Assembly (NCBI GenBank): GCA_027475525.1
Contig: JAMWFC010000028.1
Location: 360,831-424,830, forward strand
Reading direction: 5' to 3'
Source of the DNA: Macrolepiota albuminosa
Taxonomy: Eukaryota > Basidiomycota > Agaricomycetes > Agaricales > Agaricaceae
DNA length: 64,000 nt
Shown here: piece after piece, positions 36,821 through 48,120 of the stretch
Layout of the letters: each line of letters begins with the position of its first letter
Numbering within the stretch: position 1 is the stretch's first letter
Notes under the pieces: model-generated
Seen by the model: the letters and a program-made list of their open reading frames with translations, nothing else
What the model was told of the DNA's origin: nothing
Databases searched by the model: none
Made by a program: the position numbers and the translations under genes

Positions 36821-38589
36821 GACAGAGATTCATGACAACAAAAGTGACCTAGAAAACAAGCCTCTTTAAGATCCTGAGACTTCTCGTACTCAAAGGGGAC
36901 CAATAAGAAGATTTTCTGGCCTCATGGCAAACCAGGCAGGCCTAACAGTGGTAGATTCAATCTTGTAACCGAGCTCACCAAGACTAGCTGGTCCAAAAGG
37001 TCTGCCAAGCAGCTGACAGTGGGTTGTCACTTCTGAGACAAGTTCACTAATTTAGATAACAATCCTTAACAGACAGCTGTCCATGTCCTAGCTCAAGAAA
37101 AGCTGGATGTGACAAAATGCTATAGGAAACAGGACAAGAAGAAGGTGAAAAAGATATGTGATGAGGTATGTGGATGTCACTCGCTAGCAGAGGGAACCTC
37201 ATTTGTTGCAACAGATAGTAAAGGATAAGAACTGGCCAAAATTGAAGGAATATGACAACTGCTGGCCAGGTATTTGTATTCTGAAGTCAAAGTTGAAGAA
37301 TGGTGCCACAGCTGCCAGGCATAGTGAATTGAAGGATACACAGGCACATCTGCAAGCGGTTATGAGTAGGAGGGGAGTGACCCCAGAGTTGTAGCAAGAT
37401 ATGATAACAGTTTAAATGTGAGCGAATCTATCATGCATGATGAAGAATCTGCAGACTAGCTCAGTGTAGTACATGGCACTACATGAAATCCCTGGATAAT
37501 ACCTGAAGGCAAAGGCTTTGGACAGGTTCAGAGAACCTGTGGAGAGCTGGAGTAACTCCAGGAAAAGGGAAGAACTTGGGTGAACCCAGAGCTCAGGAGG
37601 AGAGAGGAAGAACTAAGCTTGTGGCAGGCTAGGATGAGAGATGTGCACATCTCTGCATCTCAGTTATGTTGACCTACCATGGAGACAATTGCAACACAGC
37701 ACAAAGTTTAATGAAACAAGCTCAAATTTAACAATGAGCGTGATGGAGAACAAATTTGACAACGTTTCAAATGGCAGCCTCACTTTGTTTGGCTCTACTT
37801 TGCTTTGTGTGGTCAGTTGTTTATGATAAAGACACTTATCAATGGACATGGTGGCTGTGCCCAAGTCAACTTGTCGAGGGTCTGCACAGCCACCATGAGC
37901 CATGAAGACAGAGAGTGCAAACATTTTACTGTTCTGTACAAATATTTCTAAAGTTTCAATTTATTCACCTAATGTATGTAAGATAAGGCAAGAAAAATAG
38001 CATTTATAAACACTTTTTATTTGGCTCTGTTAGATGGCAAGTAAGTGAGAAGATAGATCCACTGTCTTCAATAAAGTTATTTGTCATCCATTATGCATCT
38101 TTCATATGCATATAGTAGGATTCAAGAATGCTTGACGTTACATACATAACTTGGAACTGAAAGCCAGTGGTCCTTTGCAGTTAAACAAATATATAAGAAA
38201 TGTAGCGTTGAACAAGTCACATGAATGTGTGACCCATGTGTATTGATGAGGCCTAAGGCAAAGCTAATAGCTGGCTAACTACATACTAATTATATTATTA
38301 AAAAAGGGTGAGGAGGAAGGGTTGATTAAAAGGGGGACTAGAAATAGACTAAGATGACTAGAAGTAAAAACTGTGAATGAAGGGATGCGCAACCTTCCCA
38401 TCACATGCTTCTTTTTAGATATTTTAGTGAAGATAGAAATAAAAATTCTATGCACCAAAATAGCTAAGTGAGAGGTGAGCAGTGCTCACCATGGGGCCAT
38501 GGATTACTGAAAGGATGGTCTTATGTGACAATGTCACATACTAGTCAACCACAACTCTTGTGTGATTGACTTCTCTGAAAAGATAGTTA
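36821..38589. other. Spacer with one unassigned coding-like remnant
   Basis: The plus strand at 37203-37394 (KNWPKLKEYDNCWPGICILKSKLKN) looks like a fragment of a protein and is preceded by coding-like sequence from about 36890, but I cannot name a family. The remainder shows nothing I can support. Confidence 0.4.
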
Positions 38590-40360
38590 CAACTAAAACT
38601 CCAGCACTTGTCCTGAAGAAGAAGATAAAGTCAGCAGAAACAAAGGTTCAGCAATGACATAATTCTGGTAGCTCACATCAAACCATTGTGTCCTCCAAAC
38701 CTCAGAAGAAAGATGGAACAAGAGCTCAACTGTTCTCTTTAAGCCCCCAGGTATTGAGTAGCATTGGATCATTATCATTAATGGCTGGACCATCTCATCT
38801 CAAATGTTTCTCCTCAGAAACTGATGAAGAGTCAGTCTCAAAAAAATTGAAGAATGATGATCCAGATGAACAGGATGCAGATCAAGGTACATTGAACCTA
38901 TCTAAATACACCATCCTCTCTTCTGATTGTGATACTAGAAATTGACCCCAAAACTCTTTGTCCTTATTGCAACACACCTCTCCCTTCTGAGCCTACTGCT
39001 CAGCTCAAGCGTTTACTGGATACTGCAGCAAAAAAGTTGTGCCCTGAGCCCTGGCCAGGAAAATACTTTGAACAAACAGTGCCTTTTACCATTTATATTG
39101 ATGTTTGCCAATGTCACCACTTTGAGAGTCAGATGCTGCCAGAAGCTGAGCACAAAGGCTGGCCCAAGGTGATCAATTGGTCTGAGGTTGGCAAACATGT
39201 GTGGAAAATGAAGGGCACGTTACGTGCTATTATTGAGGACAATGGTGAGGTAGATTCTGATATGTTGGATAGTGAAGATAGCTGGCCCAGAGCATGATGT
39301 GTTTTTTGGAAGAAAGCATTAGAAGAGGTGAGAGTGAAGGGAACAAGGGCTATTGCAGGGGTTTGTGGACAATTTGCCAACTTTAAAAAGATGCAACCTG
39401 GATAGTGAGTGCTTTATTTGTTTTGTTGAATACATCCATGGTAAGCCTATCTGTAGCTACAGTGAAATGGGATTGGTCATTATTCACCAAATATTGTACA
39501 ATTTTTTCCCACTTACTTCAATTGATTCTAAGTTGGTATCTTCTCTGACAGCAAGCAAGTTCCTACAACATATCCTGGTTCCCAAAGTTGGTATGCAATT
39601 GATTATGCAGGACATGGATCTAGACAAGAGTCAGATGAGAGATGCTATTAAAATCTTGCAAAAGAGTGCAAATTATAGGATGTGTATATTTCCTGTAGAT
39701 GAAGGAGAACAGGACAATTCTCAACTAGGTGCCGCTGACATGATTGTTATGAAGAGGGCAATGAAGAGGTGGCAGCAGCTGGATGTGGATGAAAGAGCTG
39801 AGGACAAGTATCAAGAGCAGATGGAGAAGATAAGGGAAGTGGAAAGGCAAGAACCTGTAAAGACTAGAGCATGGAAAAAGAAAGGAAAGAGATTGGATGC
39901 CAGAGTTGAGTCATCTGCACAAGCATCAAAAGCTCATCTCAAGCCAAGACCTCTTGGTAAAGGTACCAGCACCACCAGTGTTACTGATATTGAGATGGCT
40001 TCTTCTGTGGGCAATACAAATACTAATGATGTTCTTGGATCTGGTCAAGGTTGTCTAAAGTCTCATCACCTTATATCTCAAAGTAGTATCCTCACACACC
40101 TTGCAAGTGACAGCAGCATTGAAGATACAACACAGCACCCTGAAGGTTTGCAGAGGAAGCCACAACCATTGACATTTGTGACTTCTTCCTGTGTTGCTAA
40201 AAGGAATGTTGATAAGACACCCATCCCTAGACCAAAGCTTTGGCCTCTGCCATCTCAAAAAGCAGTGGTCCTCACTTGTTCCTTGTCTTCTTTGCAGAAG
40301 CGGTCAGAGTACAGGAGCAGAACCAGAGGTCCATGTGAGTGTCGACCAAACTCACTTTAA
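38590..40360 (+). pseudogene. RTC4-like-domain protein gene, one premature stop
   Basis: The segment 38945-39700 matches the RTC4-like domain (named from yeast Restriction of Telomere Capping 4; molecular role in basidiomycetes unknown to me). CPYCNTPLPSEPTAQLKRLL gives a CxxC pair, followed by PFTIYIDVCQCHHFES, a C-x-x-H zinc-type site, GWPKVINW, AIAGVCGQFANFKKMQPGY, VIIHQILYNFFPL and PLTSIDSK-type ending. After the domain comes a charged tail (RAMKRWQQLDVDERAEDKYQ, PVKTRAWKKKGKRLD) and a low-complexity end to 40360. An intron at 39405-39462 joins the two halves in frame. A TGA at 39295-39297 interrupts the domain where the family has arginine (RA-stop-CVFW), and the join between 38945 and 38929 is out of frame, so the N-terminus is unresolved. 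Confidence 0.75.
39405..39462 (+). other. Spliceosomal intron (58 bp) of the RTC4-like gene
   Basis: GTGAGT at the 5' end, TACAG at the 3' end. Removing it joins MQPGY to EMGLVIIHQ across a split TAT codon and restores the conserved domain. Reading through would insert a non-conserved stretch. Confidence 0.8.
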
Positions 40361-43300
40361 GCTTTTCCTAATATGATACCTTCTTGAAGCCAGGCAGGCT
40401 TTGAGGAAAAAGAAGGAAAGTCATATGCATGGTTGTTGAGTGATAACTCTCATTTGTTCTTTGAATCTATTGAATCTTAGTAAAGGCCTTGAGTCTGATT
40501 TATCCAAGCATTTCTCTTAGTGACATTCTACCTCCATCGTAGTACATGTTCATGAAGAAAAGTATGAAATATAAGATAAAATACAAGATATTAGTAAGAG
40601 TCCCTGCCTAGCAAAACAAATTTTTGCATGTGAATGTCTAGAGAGTAATGTGTACTTGTGCACAATACTATTGATGTTTTCTGTTATGTCCTCCACGTAC
40701 TAATTGATAGTTTGGCAGGACAAAAATTTGAAGTGTTTGATTTGTGAGATTCATACATAGAAAACAATCTTGGGCAAATACTACACCTTTCCTCCCTTCT
40801 CCATATGGCCCATACTCACCTAATTCCTTTTGAACCTCCAGCTCTTTGTAATTACACAGTCTTGGCTTGAGTCTCAGCCTCTTTTTGGCCAGTCAACTTG
40901 AGAACTTTTGGATTCAAAAGAATCATATTCTTTTCCCACAACCATGTGCTGACCTGTTTAACCACTTAACTCAGTCAGTTGAATCTGCCAAGACCCATTA
41001 ATATTCTGCCACTTTTTCATTTCTCAAGCTGTTTTAATTTGAGAAAGGAATTATATATATTTTATGCTCTTAGTATAATATATTGGTGGTTTTCTATGCC
41101 CAAATGCTCATGAGAATCTTGTAGATTACATGGACACTTTATCTTGTACTAATGGTACAACTCATGCTTTTTGAAGCTTTGCAAAGAGAATATCACATCA
41201 TTTACTTTCTCAATTTCATTTATTGTAGCTGTGCACGTGTGCACCGGTTTCCAACTCTTACATGTTTCTTTTTCTTTTATTACTTTTTATTACTTGTATT
41301 TGATTAATTTTATTTATTCTATGTATATACTCTTCTCTTTATTCTTTATTACTTCATTATTATTATATACAGTTATACAGTAATTTATGTATATATAGAT
41401 ATGATAATGATAAATGATATGATATGATACATATATTAAGTGGTACAATATACATAATATGTATTATATTATTATATAATAAAATAAATAAATGAAATAA
41501 AATCTGTTTGAAAAAAACATATAGCATATTGTAATTGTGAAAATGAAACTTAACTTACCTACAAAAAGAAAGTAATACTACCTATTGATGTGTCATTATC
41601 ATTGTGTGTTGTAATATACCTGCACTTGTAATAAAATGAGTTTGAAGTAAATTTGAAGAGTAAATAAAGACTTACAATGATTTTTGAAGCTGTGTTGAAA
41701 ATATGGTGTTGAGTTACATGGCTGGGAACGATGTGCTTGACAATGATATTTTCCACTATTCAGCTGTATGAATTGCCCAAATATGTGTAAGTGAACGCTT
41801 TGTCAAGGTATCAATTGTTGTGGCTACAATGTACATGAAAGGCAACAACTAATCATTGATTTGTATCAAATCCTTTTAGGGTGAGGTGTCACATGTGTGG
41901 GTCATGATGGGTATAAGAGCTGACATTGGAAAGAATCAACATGTAAAAAAAAGTGCTAATATAAAGTAAAATGTGCAGAAAAACTCATCAAAATACTAGA
42001 CTTTTGATGTTATAACCACTTAAAACATTGAGGTACCGTCTAGTGGCAATGGTGAACCCAACATCTGCAATTTCTCTCATTTGTCTTCCAGAGAAGGAGT
42101 AGGGAGACGTGCATGGGCGCCAACACTGTATATCATCAATGTGTGGAAGTTCAGACATGGATGTTGTGTGAAGACATTGTTCAACGTTATATACCAAAAA
42201 AAAGTAAACATATATGAAGTGATGTTGAGAGGAAATATTGACCATATATGGTTATTTTTGTATAAGTGAGTGAGTGTTCACTAAAGTCATACTTAATGTC
42301 AACTGAACATCTCAGTTGTTTTAGCAGGTTGGTATATATAACGCTTTATTGCATAGTTGTTTGAGTAATACAATGGTTTTTCCATGGTTGCATTCACAGA
42401 AAAGATTCATTTCAAGCCAAATAGATCCATAGATTGAACAGGCTGAAGTTGTACTTACATTGTACTAATTGCCAGAATTTTACCTATCAAAGCATTCTAG
42501 CTGAACCACAGTGATTGATAGTATTTGCCTCTGGTAGGTGTCCATTGAGTGAGTACACAACAATATAGACTGATGGTACCAGTTTGTTATAGCAGAAGAA
42601 GCGACAAGAATATAGCATTTCTAGAGTTGTGCAGTAGCATGACCTATGAGCAAGCTAGCAGTAAGATAGTTTTTGAAATTGAAAATTTTAAGAAAAGACA
42701 GGGAGAAAAGAAAGAGACATATGTATTATGTATAATGATAATCATTTTATACAATACAATAATAATAATAAAATCATTATATAATCATTTGTGTGGATGA
42801 ACACTTATGTAATCACTTGTGGGAATAAACACTTACATAATGGTTTGAGAATAAGAACAGTCAAAAGGATCAAAAGGACAACCATATATCATGATGCACT
42901 GCAGGAGAGTCAAACTTGCCAGTTGTGCACAATATAGAATATCAATTTATAAAAATTTTTCACTGAACTACATACAGCAGGGACTTACTACAAGGGCATG
43001 GTGTACATAGAGATTGGTCAAAAGACAACATCACACATCATTAAGTCAGAATATTGTTTCAAACTTTATATGCATGATCTAACCATTTCATATCATTGCA
43101 TCACAATTCCATGGTTATATTGTCTTTCATCATGATCTATACTTGAGACTCCTGGACAACACTCAGATTCTTGTTGACTTTATTCTCAGTAGCTACAATT
43201 GTACACATATGAGTACAAGGCACATATCAGCTGTGCTGTTCTCATCAACAATGAATATAATGACATTCTAGAGTTCAAGAGATATTGCCTGTTTCATCCT

Positions 43301-43407
43301 GTGAGCGTTCTAGCCATCCTCAGGTCAACGTTCAACATTCACTCCTCACCAACTCTGCATTTAAGTACACAGTAGCTTGTGCTGCTGTCTGTGACCTTGC
43401 TGTTGAT
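40361..43407. other. AT-rich spacer without assignable genes
   Basis: Only short unassignable readings. A minus-strand stretch near 42140-42000 (SFSGRQMREIADVGFTIATR) looks protein-like but short. A second copy of a dispersed AT-rich repeat lies at 41321-41437, and AATAAT runs occur near 42760. I see nothing else. Confidence 0.5.
41321..41437. repeat. Dispersed AT-rich repeat, copy 2
   Basis: Direct counterpart of 22301-22420; see that entry for the shared blocks. Confidence 0.7.
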
Positions 43408-44152
43408 TGTCAGGTTCCGCTGAGTCGGGGGCTTTCCGGGAAAGCAACGCCCTTACAATGTGGACTTGATCTACGGGTACTTGGGTGTCTGGAACTTGGG
43501 GGTTAGAACCCGGGGTTCAAGACGTGGACAGGGGTAATCCCAGGAGAGGGGACTTGGTCCAGGGGTTTTGGGTTGTGGATAGCTGGGGGTTGGGTGGGGT
43601 CGAGTCGTGAACCGGAGGTTCTAAGACAAGACCAAGTTAGCAAATTATGAGTTGTGAAGTGTGTACCAAACTTAAAGCACGCAGTTGTTCAAGTGTGCCA
43701 GTCAAAGCATGCCAGTCAGTGCGTACCAATCAAGAAAAAGGGCACGCAACAATCAAAGTTAATATCAAGACTAGCGAATACAACGGAGAGCTACACTATA
43801 AGTACTACAGGGCTGGCCTGGGTTCCTGGGGTTCCGGGGTGTCTGGGATAAGTTCCGGGGCATTGAGTAGCGGGAGGGGGACTGTATACCGGGATCATGT
43901 GTGTGGGGCGCACGATCAATTGGCATGGGGTGAGCCGTGATGCATGATGCGTGATGGCCTGGAAGCGGTTGTTGTGATCCGATTGTGATCGGGAGTTGAT
44001 GGCAGCTGATCCTGGGTCTATGATGCGTGGTTGCTGGGGTGCCAGGTGATGGCGGTCCTTGATGCATGTGATGGTGGGGCACGCTTTGTGGGGTCGGAGG
44101 GAGGGTTCCGGATGGGGTTCCAGGGGTGTCTTGGGGGGAAGGGGTCATGACA
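43408..44152 (-). mobile_element. 3' LTR of element B (745 bp)
   Basis: Plus-strand ends are TGTCAGGTTCC and GGGGTCATGACA, giving the 5-bp inverted termini TGTCA/TGACA. The left 24 bases recur at 63977-64000, where the other LTR begins. The five bases left of it are TTGAT; the matching duplication would lie beyond the window. Confidence 0.8.
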
Positions 44153-44168
44153 TCACCCCTCCCTCAGC
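44153..44168 (-). promoter_or_regulatory. Polypurine tract of element B
   Basis: Directly inside the 3' LTR, the minus strand reads GCTGAGGGAGGGGTGA before TGTCATGACC. This is the expected position and composition for the plus-strand primer of reverse transcription. Confidence 0.6.
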
Positions 44169-44788
44169 ACCAAGACCCTCTGAGGCACGCGTGGCCGGGG
44201 TCTGGGCATGGGATCCAGCACATGTCCTGACATGTATCGAAAAAAAATTTACTATCAAACTCAACCATGTCATGTATGCCAACACATTTCCCAACATCCC
44301 CGGCTACCAACAAAGTTGTGCCTCTGATGGTATGGGGGGCCCAGGACGCACAGTACCAAGCCCACCTGGACTGGGAGCATGTGGCGGCGCTCGTGCAATA
44401 ATGTGAGTGCTTCCCACGCTGCTCGCTTGCCACTACTGACTTTCCTTTTTCAGAACAACACCACATTACTGCCCCGGAGGCAGGTCCCAGCCGGCTCCTG
44501 GAGCCTGCTCCTGAGGCAGGTCCTGGGGGTCCTTCGGGGTCAGGCCCCAGCCATTCCGCGCCTACCTTTGTGCGGATGACCGTGCGTCCCCCCCGTCCCC
44601 CTCCCCCTCCTCATCCTAGACTGGTCGCCCCTCGTTTCCGCCGTTCTGGGATGGTGGTAGGGGCCATTTCTGAGGTCCCAGATGCCCAACGCGTTGCGTG
44701 GGCCAGCACGACACAGAAGGCCTTTGAGGGGGCATTGGTGAGGCTCTGGGGCTTGCCTCCTCATGCTTGGTGCATCAGCAATGGGCCG

Positions 44789-44835
44789 GTAAGTAGTTCT
44801 GTACCTCTGGTTCCGCAGCTAACCTGGATACCTAG
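44789..44835 (+). other. Spliceosomal intron (47 bp) of the antisense gene
   Basis: GTAAGT donor, CTAAC branch point at 44819-44823, TAG acceptor 12 bases later. It lies between codons (phase 0); splicing joins SNGP to CLHCACR and opens the cysteine-rich frame, whereas read-through stops at CTAHVAQ. Confidence 0.75.
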
Positions 44836-45387
44836 TGCCTGCACTGCGCATGTCGCTCAGTGACATGTCTATTCGAGGCCCTGTCTGCCTCAACTCAGCA
44901 CGACACTTCCGTGTGCGAGGCCTGTCGCCTCAATCACAAATGATGCTCCGTTTTGGCCCTTTGGAGGGCATACTGCATTTCGCAGGAGCAGGGTTGGCTA
45001 TTAGGGGGCATCACTCAGAGGATGGGGATGGAGGAGAGGGATTGGGTTGTGGGGGCAGCGGAAGTTAAGGAGGAGGCGCTGGGGGAGGCCCCTGGAGGCT
45101 GGGCTGGAGGACGGGGGGTCGTCTGGGTGGGCGGCCAGGGCCAGCCCGTGGTCTTGATCACATGTCGGGTGACCCGGTCTGGTGCCCCGGAGCGAGAGGG
45201 ACGTGAGGGGCACCCCAATAAGGGTAAACAGCAGGCGTCGCCTAGCCCCTCCCCGGGGCCCTCCAAGAGGGCACGTTTGCCCTCTGGGACCCCGCCCCCA
45301 GTTTCCCCCCCATGTCTCTCCCTGGCGGTGTTCTCGCCTCTGTCAGGGCAGCCCCTGGGGGCGGACGTGAGGGCTTTTCAGGAGCGC

Positions 45388-46252
45388 CTGGTGATACAAC
45401 GCTGTACCAGCAGTCAGGGACACACCATGCACCAGAAGTCAAAATAAACATTTAATTATGGGCTGAAAACTGTAAGCCTCCTGGTAGCAGTCTCAACAAA
45501 TTATATCTCCAAAAATACCCCAATAAATACACAGAAAAGTACAGAACAACAGGCAGGGACCAGCTCAAACTATCAGCTCAACAATAGTCCAACCACTGTA
45601 ATGGGGAGGGGAAGCATGGGAGCTGGCAGAAGTGACGAAATGGGATCAAATTGTGGTGATCTGGATCAAAGATCAGATCTGACAATGACACAACCAAAAG
45701 GGGAAAGAAGGATCTATGAATGGGATATTGTGGTGATCTGGATCAAAGATCAGATCTGACAATGACACAACCAAAAGGGGAAAGAAGGATCTATGAATGG
45801 GATTGTGCTAAATGGAGCTCAAGCAAATGGGGAAGTGGCAATCAGAGACATCTGGAAGAATGATGGAACAAGAAGTTGAATGGTGGAATTGGTGCACCGA
45901 AACAGGCCTCTCAAAAGGGAAATTGGACTATCAAATATGTTCCGGAGGTTGAGGAGTTTACAACAAAGAGTCAGGTGTAGATAGTGGTCTGTGCACCAGA
46001 AAAACAGTATAAATAGCCCAAGTTTAGTAGAGAATAGACAGGCAATTGATAGGCAAAGGCTCAGTGATTCCCAGGGAGTGAATTGCTTAGGCTGGAGTTT
46101 GTTGAGAACCCTCTGCATTCCGAAAGATTAGGATTTGCACTCAAAACATTAATACATCAACTTCATCATCAAGTCAGTGTGAATTGAGAGTCATACTCTA
46201 CACCAGCAAGCCCCAGAACTATCAGTAATACTCATACCAAGTACTACACTGG
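45388..46252 (+). mobile_element. Solo LTR, family D (45392-46248) with CTGG target duplications
   Basis: The LTR runs TGATACAACG to AAGTACTACA, 857 bp, flanked by CTGG at 45388-45391 and 46249-46252. A TATAAATA box at 46008-46015 sets the sense direction as plus. It interrupts the antisense gene of element B after QERL. It contains a 77-bp tandem duplication (separate entry). The perfect duplications and close match between copies indicate a more recent insertion than the LTR-D at 9290. Confidence 0.92.
45650..45803. repeat. 77-bp tandem duplication inside solo LTR-D
   Basis: 45650-45726 is repeated exactly, as far as I can see, at 45727-45803. The LTR-D copies at 9290 and 30421 have a single copy here. 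Confidence 0.9.
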
Positions 46253-46916
46253 GGGAGTCCGAGGAGGGTAGGGAGGAGGCCGACATGTGGGGGGAGTTGG
46301 AGGTGGTCGGGAGGCACTTCGGCAGTTGGAGGAGGCCCGAGTCACTCAGGGGGAGGTGGAGGCGGAGCTGGAGACGTTGCGGGCAAGGCTGGGGCAGGGA
46401 GTGGGGATCCTGGAGAGGGTCCCCTTGGGACAGGGGTTGATGGAGGGGCTGCACCGCAATGTGGTGATCGCATGCATGGCGTCTTTGAGTGAGTCCCCTG
46501 TCGCTTGCTCACCTCTTTTGCTGATGTCTCCAGGCTGGGCCTGGGAGCACCGTCTGCTCCTGGATGGGGTGGCCGTGGCACTCATCTCGCTGCAGGAGGG
46601 GCAGTGCCTGGAGTTGACGACCCCCGGGGTGGAGCATGGCCTTGACCTCCTGGGGCGGCTGGTGGTCGCACACCAGCGGAGGAATGTGCCCACCCTGGGA
46701 TCCTGGTTTGAGCACATGCTGGACGAAGGCGAGCCCCTCCCATCCTGGGATCTGCTGGCTGAGGAAGTGTGGTGGGAGCATGGTCCAGAGGGGATGGGGG
46801 AGGATTTCTGGGGTTGGCTGAGGGGAGTCCTGGTTTGGGGCCCCAGCATTAGGGGCGGCGCATCGTGTTTTCTTGTCATTTTGTCTGTTTTATCCCCTGT
46901 TACTGCTAACTTGTAG

Positions 46917-47130
46917 AATAATGTACCCGTAGAAAAATGTATATACTTGGTTTGCCATAAGAAGTAAAAAGAATAGTAAATGCGGCGGGAAAGTTGGAAA
47001 GAGACCTTGCCCCGACTCCGGGGCGCTACTGTGAAAAAGGGGGCACTAAAAGGGAGTAAGATCTAGAGAGGGCAGAAAATATACATGGGAGTTAAATCCC
47101 TACTGAGCCCAGAGGCAGGGGTTACGCCCA
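46917..47130. other. Convergent intergenic gap in element B
   Basis: 214 bp between the stop of the antisense gene and the stop of pol, which face each other. It contains AT-rich sequence and purine-rich GAGAGGG stretches; no feature is assigned. Confidence 0.5.
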
Positions 47131-47946
47131 CTACTGCCATCTGTGGGTCCTGCGCCCGGAGGGGTCGTTTTCCAGGTGCCATTGCTGGAAGTCCCGGAGT
47201 TTGTCGAGGGCGCCTTTGAGGTTTCGGTGCGGTTCCCAAGTGTCGTCTTCCAGGCCGTATCCCTTCCATTATACGAGGAAGTGGGGTCGTCCACGAATGT
47301 TCTGGGAGTCGAGGATGTCTTCAACCTCGTAGTGATACTCGTCCTCGACCTCAACCGGGGGAGGGGGCTTGGGGCGTCGTTTGGGGAAGGGATCCGGGGG
47401 GTGTTGTTCCAGGAGGTGGACGTGGAATACCAGGTGCAGACCTTTAAGTCCCAGAAGAAGCTCGGTCCTGTAGGCGTGGGATGAGACCTTCTTCAAAATT
47501 TTGAACGGGCCGAGGCACTTGTGATCGAGTTTTGGGGAGGGCCGGCGGGTGTGGAGGTGGTGTCGATCTAACCATACCTTTGTCCTGGGGATCCAGTTGG
47601 GGGTGTCTTTCCATTTCCAGTTGGCGTGTTTCGCATAGGCCTGGTTCGCGGTGTCGATCTCTTCCCGGAGAAACTTGTGAAGGGACTGGAGATCCTGGGC
47701 GACCTTGTGGGCAGCATGCAATGGGATGTCTTGGAGCGAGAGCGTCAGTTGGTGGTGGTATCCCTTGTTGGCAAAGAAGGGGGATACCCCGGTGGCAGAG
47801 TGCGGCGTGTTGTTGTAGGTGAACTCGGCCAGGGGGAGCTCGGCGCACCAGTCGTCCTGCAAGTAGTTGACGTACAGTCGGAGGTACTGCTTGAGAGACT
47901 GATTGACCCTTTTGGTTTGACCATCGGTTTCGGAGTGGTAGGCAGT
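47131..47946 (-). pseudogene. Element B pol, 3' part: integrase core end and chromodomain
   Basis: Continuation of pol from 59407, cut off by element A. It begins at the insertion point with [14 protein letters not shown], followed by [21 protein letters not shown], the C-terminal HLVFHVHLL motif (GPY/F-type region [13 protein letters not shown]) and a chromodomain: [18 protein letters not shown], then [21 protein letters not shown]. Chromodomains steer insertion to heterochromatin by binding methylated histone H3. The catalytic glutamate (GQTER in the family) is lysine here (codon at 47911-47913), and a TAA at 47269-47271 cuts the chromodomain. Pol ends at 47131. Confidence 0.9.
47942..47946. 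repeat. Target-site duplication GCAGT of element A, left copy
   Basis: Identical to 59407-59411 on the other side of element A. Confidence 0.95.
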
Positions 47947-48120
47947 TGTAACGGAGTCATCCGTATTCTCAGCGTCAACGACACTATAATCAATTAGTAG
48001 AGTATTACGTAAGACAACATCTTGTTTTCACTCTAAGTACTAGTCAAATCCGATACTGCGGTCTGATTTAGCACTTGTGTGATACACACAAGATAGTTCT
48101 AACCCGTAACTCCGGTTACA
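47947..48120 (+). mobile_element. 5' LTR of element A
   Basis: 174 bp, TG...CA termini. It differs from the 3' LTR by CA for CG in two places (GACACT vs GACGCT, and TCCGATA vs TCCAATA, the latter with the change in the 3' copy). Confidence 0.95.

Larger units (their letters stand above)
44267..46916 (+). pseudogene. Antisense, intron-containing gene of element B with CX2CX6C pairs
   Basis: Runs opposite to gag-pol between the 3' LTR and the end of pol. The first exon starts at ATG 44267 (after CAAACTCAACC), reads PLMVWGAQDAQYQAHLDWEH, a Pro-rich middle and SDVPDAQ-type EVPDAQRVAWASTTQKAFEG, LWGLPPHAWCISNGP. A 47-bp intron (44789-44835) follows. Exon 2 begins CLHCACRSVTC and, 15 residues on, CEACRLNHK-stop-C: two CX2CX6C half-sites reminiscent of a fungal Zn2Cys6 cluster but with a longer linker. 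Next come a Gly-rich region, a basic PSKRARLP patch (45265-45290), the solo LTR-D, a coiled-coil-like RQLEEARVTQGEVEAELETL (about 46320-46375) and a C-terminal domain with WAWEHRLLLDGVAVALISLQ to TAG at 46916. Stops at 44399 (TAA) and 44941 (TGA) and one frameshift near 46290-46320. Function unknown. Confidence 0.6.

Noticed and set aside
43408..43540. tRNA-like GGTTCAAG pattern near the left LTR of B
   Set aside because: No acceptor or anticodon stems around it; it is LTR sequence.
44402..44453. GTGAGT...CAG stretch as a further intron of the antisense gene
   Set aside because: The frame reads straight through it with protein-like sequence and continues into the next exon; only one TAA just before it argues for splicing, and that fits a CAA-to-TAA change.
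46489..46535. GTGAGT...CAG stretch as an intron near the end of the antisense gene
   Set aside because: The frame is open throughout and splicing is not needed; left undecided but not annotated.
46346..46879. 177-codon minus-strand ORF overlapping the antisense gene
   Set aside because: Composition is Pro/Ser/His-rich without motifs, typical for the shadow strand of GC-rich coding sequence; the plus strand shows the ordered features.
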